A DNA stretch of 36,871 nt from a virus, in the IMG/VR virus record IMGVR_UViG_3300030331_005937, positions 1 through 36,871 of that record. One strand, written 5' to 3'. Position 1 is the first letter of the stretch, and every line of letters begins with the position of its first letter. A program made the translations under genes and the position numbers. Below the pieces are notes generated by a model. It ran no database searches. It saw nothing but the letters and a program-made list of their open reading frames with translations, and was not told the origin of the DNA. Shown one piece after another: positions 31,819 through 36,871 of the stretch.

Positions 31819-33006
31819 GTGTATTTTCAAACATTAGATGACAAAACAGAATGTGTGGGCGTATATACGTCTGGTAAGTTGAACTTTGATGATATTCCTG
31901 AAGGCCTTACAAGGACATGGAAGTTTACGGGTTCAATTTCCGACGATAGTATCGAATATGCATGGCTATATAGTGGTGGTAAGTCATTGGCCGAAGTTTG
32001 CCCAGAGCATCTTAGAGAAGAATTAGACACGGCTCAAAAAAAATTCCGTGCATTTATTAAGTCTTTTAAAATTGGTAAAGTAGATCTGAGAAATTTTTGT
32101 TTTTTCGATCTTGTTCCCCACGATTTCCTATTAGAATTTTGTGAGATTAGAAACAAAATTACAAGGCATGTATTTGAGAATTTTGAAAAACCCAAAAATT
32201 ATGATCACTTAGACGCTGCTTACAAGCTTGTCCATAAGATCAAGTTTCAAAATTTATTGATTAATAATGAAGATTGTAGGCACTTATTTGTTAATTCAAT
32301 AAATCGCAACAATGTTCAAAAGATTTTAGCTACATCACCACATGTTGATTATAATATTTTTGGAACAGCAACAGGTAGGTTCACAACCAGACCGGATACA
32401 TTTCCAATTTTAACCATGAAAAAAGAATATAGAAAACTTATTAAACCAACTAATGATTGGTTTTTGTCACTTGATTATAATGGTGCAGAAATTAGAACAC
32501 TTCTTGGTCTAAGTGGCCAAGAACAGCCATCCGGTGATATTCATGAATGGAATATGGATAATGTAATTAAGCGCTCAGATATTTACAGAGAAGAAGCTAA
32601 AACGCTATTCTTTTCGTGGCTTTATAATCCAGAGTCAAGAATTATATCAACAAATTATTATAATCGAGAAAAAGTACTTGACGATTGGTATGATGGCGAC
32701 TACATTAATACGCCATTTGATCGAAAAATCAAAATTGATGCACGTCGAGCATTTAACTACATCATACAAAGTACAACTTCGGATATTGTAATAGAACGCG
32801 CAATAGAAATCGATAAATTTCTATCAGATAAAAAAAGCTTTATATCTCACATTGTTCATGATGAGATTGTTATTGATTTGAGTAATGAGGATAGGGAATT
32901 GGTGCCTGAAATTAAAGAAATATTTGAAAAAACAAAACTTGGTAATTTTGTGTGCAATTTGGGTGCTGGTCAAAATTATTTAGAACTTCGAGGGCTTAAG
33001 CTTTGA
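31819..33006 (+). CDS. polA: Family A DNA polymerase, polymerase domain only
   Basis: A 395-residue protein with the palm and fingers motifs of DNA polymerase I. TATGRFTTRPD (183-193) matches the TGRLSS region. Motif A is LSLDYNGAEIR with catalytic Asp219. Motif B fits R257-x3-K261-x3-F265-x3-Y269 (REEAKTLFFSWLYN). The QSTTSD (317-322) equals the QGTAAD helix, and motif C is VHDEIVIDL with His347-Asp348-Glu349. There is no 3'-5' exonuclease domain: the N-terminal 160 residues lack its acidic motifs, so proofreading would need a separate gene. A comparable split enzyme is known in Rhodothermus phage RM378. It starts at a GTG with GAGG at 31810-31813. T4 itself uses a family B enzyme. Confidence 0.88.
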   Translation: MYFQTLDDKTECVGVYTSGKLNFDDIPEGLTRTWKFTGSISDDSIEYAWLYSGGKSLAEVCPEHLREELDTAQKKFRAFIKSFKIGKVDLRNFCFFDLVPHDFLLEFCEIRNKITRHVFENFEKPKNYDHLDAAYKLVHKIKFQNLLINNEDCRHLFVNSINRNNVQKILATSPHVDYNIFGTATGRFTTRPDTFPILTMKKEYRKLIKPTNDWFLSLDYNGAEIRTLLGLSGQEQPSGDIHEWNMDNVIKRSDIYREEAKTLFFSWLYNPESRIISTNYYNREKVLDDWYDGDYINTPFDRKIKIDARRAFNYIIQSTTSDIVIERAIEIDKFLSDKKSFISHIVHDEIVIDLSNEDRELVPEIKEIFEKTKLGNFVCNLGAGQNYLELRGLKL

Positions 33007-33863
33007 TATCATTAGTTGGAATAGGGACTGCTGGTTCAAATATCGTTGGTCAGTTTGCTGGCAATAAGGAATACAAACTTTATCAATTGTCTAATCAGTT
33101 TTCAAAGACGTCTGGTGGCCAATATAAGCTTAAAAAATATGATGAAATAGAGGATTACGAAAAAAACATTCCTAAGCTGTCAAAGTTCTTCAAAGGAATT
33201 AGCAACAATGTGCAGGCATTTGTTTGTGGCTCTAGCAAAAGCGCAGTGATGACACTGGGGATTTTAGAACAAATTAAACACACTAAAATAGATTTATTCT
33301 ATATTAGACCAGATACTGAATTATTAATAGGTGATTCTCGACTTCAGGAAAGAGCAGTTTTTGGTATCTTACAGGAATATGCACGTTCGGGTTTGATTAA
33401 CTCAATAACAATTTTCAGTAATCCGATCTTAGAAGAAACAATAGGAAATGTACCAATTAAAAAATACTTTGAAACTATTAACCAGACTATTTATTATAGT
33501 GTGCATTACAAGAATTTGTTTGACCACACACAGCCTATTATTGGCAACCTAAGTAAGCCTTCTGACGTACAAAGAATACGCTCTCTAGGTAGACTTGACA
33601 CCAACAAAGTTGAAGAAAAATGGTTTTTTGATCTTGACATGAGCCGGGACGTGTGTTATTATTTCTGCATATCTCAGGAAAAACTAGAAAAGGATGGCGG
33701 ATTACATCAAAGAATTATCGAAAAGTTAAAACAAAAACCGAAAAATGCTTTTAAAAATATAACGTATGCGATTTACGAATCTCCATACGATGAAGATTTT
33801 GGGTTCTGCGTTGCCCACACTAACGCAATTCAAAAAACTCTTGACAAGGTAGATCAAGAGTGA
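33003..33863 (+). CDS. Divergent FtsZ/tubulin-superfamily protein
   Basis: A 286-residue protein whose order of motifs follows FtsZ. The start MISLVGIGTAGSNIV (1-15) fits the first strand and T1 loop (GxGxxGxN). The segment VQAFVCGSSKSAVMTLGILE (70-89) lies where FtsZ has its GGGTGTG T4 loop, but that signature is degraded. RLQERAVFGILQEYARSG (113-130) matches the R-x-x-x-A-x-x-G-I helix, ITIFSNPIL (135-143) the IPN loop, and the FETINQTIYYS helix precedes a T7-like SDVQR (187-191) with Asp188. The C-terminal part resembles the activation domain. It starts at a TTG overlapping the polymerase stop by four bases. GTP binding and polymerisation are uncertain. Confidence 0.68.
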   Translation: MISLVGIGTAGSNIVGQFAGNKEYKLYQLSNQFSKTSGGQYKLKKYDEIEDYEKNIPKLSKFFKGISNNVQAFVCGSSKSAVMTLGILEQIKHTKIDLFYIRPDTELLIGDSRLQERAVFGILQEYARSGLINSITIFSNPILEETIGNVPIKKYFETINQTIYYSVHYKNLFDHTQPIIGNLSKPSDVQRIRSLGRLDTNKVEEKWFFDLDMSRDVCYYFCISQEKLEKDGGLHQRIIEKLKQKPKNAFKNITYAIYESPYDEDFGFCVAHTNAIQKTLDKVDQE

Positions 33864-33869
33864 TACATT
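33841..33869 (+). promoter_or_regulatory. Sigma70-type promoter upstream of gene 32
   Basis: TTGACA (33841-33846), a 17-base spacer ending in an extended TGA, and TACATT (33864-33869). It lies at the 3' end of the tubulin-like gene. Confidence 0.65.
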
Positions 33870-33886
33870 AGATGTCAAGGAACGCT

Positions 33887-33895
33887 TGATATACT
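33887..33895 (+). promoter_or_regulatory. Extended -10 element upstream of gene 32
   Basis: TGATATACT is an extended -10 sequence (TG-n-TATACT) 26 bases before the ATG at 33921; no good -35 lies at 17 bases. It may be a second, weaker start for gene 32 or an alternative to the promoter just upstream. Confidence 0.4.
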
Positions 33896-33920
33896 TTATT
33901 AACAAAAAAAGGAGAAAAAT

Positions 33921-34691
33921 ATGTCTATTAATATGGAACTAATGAGAAAGAAGCTCGCCGCACTTCGTGGCGATGGAAATGGAAATGATGGCCCGTCTAT
34001 CTGGTTTAAGCCAGATGAAGGTGACCAAGATATTCGGATCGTACCAACGAGCGATGGCGATCCGTTGAAAGAGTTTTTCTTCCACTATAACGTGGGAGAT
34101 CATAAGGGTGGTATCATGTGCTCAAAGCGTAATTTTAATGAGCGCTGTCCAATTTGTGACTTCGCTTCAACGCTTTGGCGCGAGGGTGTTGACAACAATG
34201 ATGAGGAAAGCAAAAAGCTGGCAAAGTCACTTTTTGTGCGTACCCGATACTTCTCGCCAGTCGTATTGCGCGGCAATGAAGCTGATGGAATTAAGGTATA
34301 TGGCTATGGCAAGCAAGCTTACGAGCTTCTGCTTGGCTATATTCTTGACCCTGAGTATGGCGACATTACCGACATTAAGGAAGGTACAGATATCACGCTA
34401 ACGTATACTAAGCCAAATCGTCCCGGGGCATACCCGCAGACTAATTTAAAAATGCGCCGAAATACATCGCCACTCTTGGAAGACCAAGAGTCTATCCCCG
34501 GAATGTTAGATAACATGCCTGACTTTGATAGCTTGTTTGAACGCCTCACCCCAGAGCAAATTGACGCTATCTTAGACGAACAAATGGCTGGTTCGGCTTC
34601 TGCAGAAGAGCGCTCATCTGAGAGCACTCATTATGCTAATGGTGCCAGCGATGTTGACAAGGCATTTAATGACTTGATGACTGGAACTTAG
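33921..34691 (+). CDS. 32: Single-stranded DNA-binding protein, gp32-like
   Basis: A 256-residue ssDNA-binding protein of the T4 gp32 type, which coats ssDNA in replication and recombination. The zinc site is visible: His55/His61, Cys67, Cys76 and Cys79 (MCSKRNFNERCPIC) match gp32's His-x-Cys-x-Cys-xx-Cys arrangement, with one fewer residue between the first two Cys than I recall for T4. The N-terminal basic motif (LMRKKLAALRG) resembles gp32's cooperativity LAST-like region. FLHY-like and RTRYFSPVV strings follow the OB fold. It is shorter than T4 gp32 (301), with a less acidic C-terminus. SD AAAGGAG precedes the ATG; it uses CGT/CGC codons, as strongly expressed genes here do. Confidence 0.93.
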   Translation: MSINMELMRKKLAALRGDGNGNDGPSIWFKPDEGDQDIRIVPTSDGDPLKEFFFHYNVGDHKGGIMCSKRNFNERCPICDFASTLWREGVDNNDEESKKLAKSLFVRTRYFSPVVLRGNEADGIKVYGYGKQAYELLLGYILDPEYGDITDIKEGTDITLTYTKPNRPGAYPQTNLKMRRNTSPLLEDQESIPGMLDNMPDFDSLFERLTPEQIDAILDEQMAGSASAEERSSESTHYANGASDVDKAFNDLMTGT

Positions 34692-34699
34692 TAGGCCGA

Positions 34700-34725
34700 T
34701 GGCACCCCGGCAAAATTGGGTGCCA
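34700..34725 (+). other. Hairpin after gene 32
   Basis: TGGCACCC pairs with GGGTGCCA over 8 bp around a 10-base loop. No T-run follows, so it may stabilise the gene 32 mRNA or attenuate rather than terminate. Confidence 0.5.
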
Positions 34726-34754
34726 CTATATTCTATACGGAAAAGGAGAATGTT

Positions 34755-35018
34755 ATGGAATGGTTAAAATCACAACTAGCTCGATGGAAGGTTCAAGTTA
34801 GTTTTGTTGCTGGAGCACTTGTTGTAGCGACTACTTACGGAACTTGTACCGTTGAGCCACCGGTGGCTGAAGTTAGTGAAGCTAGCACTGTCACCGAAAC
34901 AGTTGAGGTTGAGGCAACCACAAATACAGTCGAAGTTTCTGAAACTACTACCACAACCAATGAAAACACAGGTAATTCAACTGAGACAACAACCACTACT
35001 GAAACAATTTCAGAGTGA
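34755..35018 (+). CDS. Small membrane-anchored Thr/Glu-rich protein
   Basis: An 87-residue protein with a positively charged start (MEWLKSQLARWK), one hydrophobic segment (about 14-30, VSFVAGALVVATTYG) with Cys31 directly after it, and a low-complexity tail of Thr, Val, Glu and Ser to the end. A lipoprotein signal is possible but the residues before the Cys do not fit the standard lipobox. The tail resembles extracytoplasmic Thr-rich stalks. I start at the ATG at 34755 (AAAAGGAG upstream); a TTG at 34716 lies in a hairpin. It has gp32 before it and a terminator after it. A spanin-like or superinfection-related envelope role is guesswork. Confidence 0.6.
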   Translation: MEWLKSQLARWKVQVSFVAGALVVATTYGTCTVEPPVAEVSEASTVTETVEVEATTNTVEVSETTTTTNENTGNSTETTTTTETISE

Positions 35019-35020
35019 TT

Positions 35021-35059
35021 AAAGCCGCTGGCAGACCGGTGAAAAGTCTGCCGCTTTTT
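35021..35059 (+). terminator. Intrinsic terminator after the Thr-rich gene
   Basis: GGCAGAC (35030-35036) pairs with GTCTGCC (35046-35052); AAAGC further out pairs with GCTTT with a bulge on the left arm. A TTTTT run ends at 35059. Confidence 0.85.
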
Positions 35060-35068
35060 ATACCTATT

Positions 35069-35097
35069 TTGAATGACGATCGTTCTAATTATATAAG
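35069..35097 (+). promoter_or_regulatory. Sigma70-type promoter for the Asp-box gene
   Basis: TTGAAT (35069-35074), a 17-base spacer and TATAAG (35092-35097). An ACGATCGTTCT element lies in the spacer, so a factor binding it could repress the promoter. Confidence 0.6.
35076..35086 (+). promoter_or_regulatory. ACGATCGTTCT element, copy 1
   Basis: ACGATCGTTCT has a perfect palindromic core (ACGATCGT). The identical 11-mer occurs at 36172-36182, just ahead of the uvsX promoter. A related ACGAACGTTC is at 7422-7431. Candidate operator. Confidence 0.4.
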
Positions 35098-35116
35098 ATT
35101 ATGGAGAACATGAATT

Positions 35117-36169
35117 ATGACATATAAATTTACCCTTCCTGCACCTAGGCCTACAGCTGATTACTGGGTTATTGGAGAGGCTTCTGGCACGGGTGACATT
35201 GGCTATGCAGCCAACACCAATAGAGCCTCGTGGACATTTTATGATAAAAGCCCCGGTAATTCAGCATCACTCGACGGTGCTTATGGAAAAGATGGCAATG
35301 GGAATGGTATATATGTTTTTTCGCAATCTTCTAGTGAAACACCGGGCGAGCTTGCAATTAGTTCTGATGATATCACCGATGGTGTTCAGTGGACTGGGCT
35401 TAATTTGGTGGGAGGTGGCCAACAATTTTGTGATGCCGTAACGTGGTCTAATGATTCAACAAACTCTACATCGGGTGTATGGATGGTTGGACGACGAAAC
35501 GGGCATGTTTATCGCAGTACCGATGGCGCTTCATCTTTTAGTGAAATTACTTTGCCAAATGACAGTGGTGATCCAATTTTATCAATAGCAGGTAATGGCA
35601 GTGGAAAATTTGTGACAGGACAAGAAGGCAGATTATTAATTAGCACTGATGATGGCGCATCATTCTCTTCTTCAACACCTTTCACCGCCGAGCAAATAAA
35701 TGGCGTAGCTTATACTGGTGCAACATGGGTTGTGACATATACTAAAACCGGAGAGACTAATTTGTTTGCCAGATCAGCGGCCGACTCCGATCTCACCACT
35801 TGGAGTGCCGAGCGTAATTTAGGCATTCAAAAGCCTGCAAATAAGGATAACGTTAATACGCCCGATAAAAGAGCCAGCATAGCTGCTGCAAATGGTAGGG
35901 TGGTTATTGTCTCTAACAAAATTGAAGCAATTGCTACACTTGATATTAGCGGCACAACAACAAGTAATTTATTAAACCCAACATTCAGCCCCGGCATTGA
36001 AATACGTGATATTGCCACAGATGGTTTCACATGGATGATTGTGGGAGAAGGCGGGGATATCTACGAGAGTTCTAATGGTGGCGAAACCTTTGCGAGAACC
36101 GTTGATAACGTCCGAGGTACAGGTCGCGATCTGCAAGTTGTTGTCGCATCAAAACACTTACCTTTATAA
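35117..36169 (+). CDS. Asp-box (BNR-like) beta-propeller protein
   Basis: A 350-residue protein with at least three Asp-box motifs (S-x-D/N-x-G-x-x-F): YRSTDGASSFSE (about 131-142), ISTDDGASFSS (174-184) and YESSNGGETFAR (about 322-333). These mark the blades of propellers such as bacterial sialidases and Ycf48-type proteins. There is no signal peptide, and no complete sialidase catalytic set can be identified. The start MTYKFTLPAPRPTADYWVIG may be an attachment segment. The gene lies alone between gp32 and uvsX with its own promoter and a preceding terminator, which is odd for a virion protein. It may bind sugars or serve as a virion component. Confidence 0.68.
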   Translation: MTYKFTLPAPRPTADYWVIGEASGTGDIGYAANTNRASWTFYDKSPGNSASLDGAYGKDGNGNGIYVFSQSSSETPGELAISSDDITDGVQWTGLNLVGGGQQFCDAVTWSNDSTNSTSGVWMVGRRNGHVYRSTDGASSFSEITLPNDSGDPILSIAGNGSGKFVTGQEGRLLISTDDGASFSSSTPFTAEQINGVAYTGATWVVTYTKTGETNLFARSAADSDLTTWSAERNLGIQKPANKDNVNTPDKRASIAAANGRVVIVSNKIEAIATLDISGTTTSNLLNPTFSPGIEIRDIATDGFTWMIVGEGGDIYESSNGGETFARTVDNVRGTGRDLQVVVASKHLPL

Positions 36170-36171
36170 AA

Positions 36172-36182
36172 ACGATCGTTCT
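36172..36182 (+). promoter_or_regulatory. ACGATCGTTCT element, copy 2, at the uvsX promoter
   Basis: Exact repeat of the 11-mer at 35076, placed 3 bases upstream of the uvsX -35 hexamer. Position suits an operator or activator site; function is inferred. Confidence 0.4.
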
Positions 36183-36185
36183 TGC

Positions 36186-36214
36186 TTGACAATTGCAGTG
36201 TACAATGTTATTAT
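36186..36214 (+). promoter_or_regulatory. Sigma70-type promoter for uvsX
   Basis: TTGACA (36186-36191), a 17-base spacer and TATTAT (36209-36214), with TG at 36206-36207 forming an extended -10. A start near 36221 gives a leader of about 19 bases. Confidence 0.8.
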
Positions 36215-36239
36215 ATGAATACCACTATTAGGAGGGTAA

Positions 36240-36871
36240 ATGGCGAGAAAGAAAGCCGTGAAAGCGGGCCGTGTTGGTCTGCAAGATTTAATGAAGCTTG
36301 TTAATAAAAAAGCTGGGCGTCCTGTTGCGCATGATCTAACAGGTGAAAATCCGACCGAAGTTAAAGAATGGATTCCCACTGGCTCAAGGTGGCTGGATTC
36401 AATTATTTGCAAAGGTCAAAGAGCAGGTATTCCTGTTGGGAAGGTAACTGAAATTGCAGGCCTTGAGGCAACAGGAAAATCTTATATGGCAGCACAAATT
36501 GCAGCCAATGCACAAAAGACAGGTAAGCTAATTGTATACTTTGATTCTGAGTCTGCAATTGACCCGTCTTTTCTTGAGCAAGCAGGCTGTGACCTTGAAA
36601 ACCTTATGTATATTCAGGCGTCGTCAGTTGAGTTTGTGCTTGAAACAATTGAAGAATTATTAGGTGCAACTGATGAGCAGATGGTATTCATCTGGGACTC
36701 TTTGGCGCTCACGCCATCTGTATCCGATGTTGAAGGTGACTTTAATCCACAGTCAACCATGGCAATGAAGGCTCGTATTCTTGCAAAGGGCATGTCTAAA
36801 CTTGTAATTCCAATTGCTGATAAGAAAGCCACGTTCATTGTTCTGAATCAATTGAAGACAAATATCCCGCA
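36240..36871 (+). CDS. uvsX: UvsX/RecA-type recombinase (3' truncated by window edge)
   Basis: About 210 N-terminal residues of a RecA-family strand-exchange protein. The Walker A sequence GLEATGKS (about 74-81) and the Walker B-like MVFIWDSLAL (about 147-156) are plain, as is the FDSESAID segment with the catalytic-type Glu. The layout (WIPTGSRWLDSIICKGQRAG before Walker A) fits T4 UvsX, which loads with UvsY on gp32-coated DNA; gp32 lies 1.5 kb upstream. AGGAGG at 36230-36235 is only about four bases from the ATG, a tight spacing. The reading frame is open at the right edge, so the DNA-binding loops and C-terminus are outside the window. Confidence 0.93.
   Translation, partial: MARKKAVKAGRVGLQDLMKLVNKKAGRPVAHDLTGENPTEVKEWIPTGSRWLDSIICKGQRAGIPVGKVTEIAGLEATGKSYMAAQIAANAQKTGKLIVYFDSESAIDPSFLEQAGCDLENLMYIQASSVEFVLETIEELLGATDEQMVFIWDSLALTPSVSDVEGDFNPQSTMAMKARILAKGMSKLVIPIADKKATFIVLNQLKTNIP

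Noticed and set aside
33482-33489. ACTATTTA copy inside the tubulin-like gene
   Set aside because: It is in mid-gene coding sequence (Thr-Ile-Tyr-Tyr codons) and not followed by a gene start, so it is probably chance.
34716-34754. Longer start (TTG 34716) for the Thr-rich membrane protein
   Set aside because: The TTG lies inside a hairpin, has no SD, and would place 13 polar residues before a normal membrane-protein start; the ATG at 34755 has a good SD.

Overview
The window is a stretch of a tailed-phage (myovirus) genome with a T4-type virion. Every gene I can support is on the + strand, genes are tightly packed with overlapping ends, and no host-like gene, tRNA or insertion sequence was seen. 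Recognisable T4 counterparts are the prohead protease (gp21), scaffold (gp22), major capsid protein (gp23), neck proteins (gp13, gp14), sheath terminator (gp15), contractile sheath (gp18), tube (gp19), gp26-like hub factor, tube cap (gp48), LysM-bearing wedge protein (gp53), ssDNA-binding protein (gp32) and UvsX recombinase. The AT-rich composition, a bS21-like ribosomal protein gene, a family A polymerase instead of the T4 family B enzyme, and several oversized virion proteins suggest a distant aquatic or marine relative of T4 ('Far-T4'-like) rather than a close coliphage relative. The host cannot be named from this sequence.

Layout. 1-3.8 kb: unnamed small head-region genes, a small membrane protein, gp21 and a bS21-like gene. 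3.8-10.5 kb: a virion protein followed by five consecutive fibre-like genes that share a C-terminal beta-rich domain, two of them with internal tandem repeats. 10.6-14.9 kb: gp22, gp23, a capsid-associated candidate and a histone-like basic protein. 15-22.4 kb: neck, sheath, tube, and a gp26-like gene with an overlapping +1-frame ORF that looks like a tail-assembly-chaperone pair. 22.5-31.8 kb: tape measure, tube cap, wedge, a 1296-residue baseplate or hub-like protein and a 422-residue unnamed protein. 31.8-36.9 kb: replication and recombination genes: a polymerase-only family A enzyme, a divergent FtsZ/tubulin-like protein, gp32, a Thr-rich membrane-anchored protein, an Asp-box propeller protein and the start of uvsX.

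Regulation. Two promoter classes appear to divide the window. Virion genes are preceded by an octamer ACTATTTA (six exact copies in gene-flanking spaces, two close variants), a candidate late promoter. Replication genes are preceded by sigma70-type promoters, including a consensus TTGACA-17-TATAAT ahead of the polymerase and TTGACA-17-TATTAT ahead of uvsX. Several intrinsic terminators separate transcription units.

The most noteworthy items are the tubulin-like gene beside the polymerase-only family A gene, the possible +1 frameshift upstream of the tape measure, the five-gene fibre array within the head operon, and the bS21-like gene. All functional calls come from reading protein motifs by eye; no database search was run.
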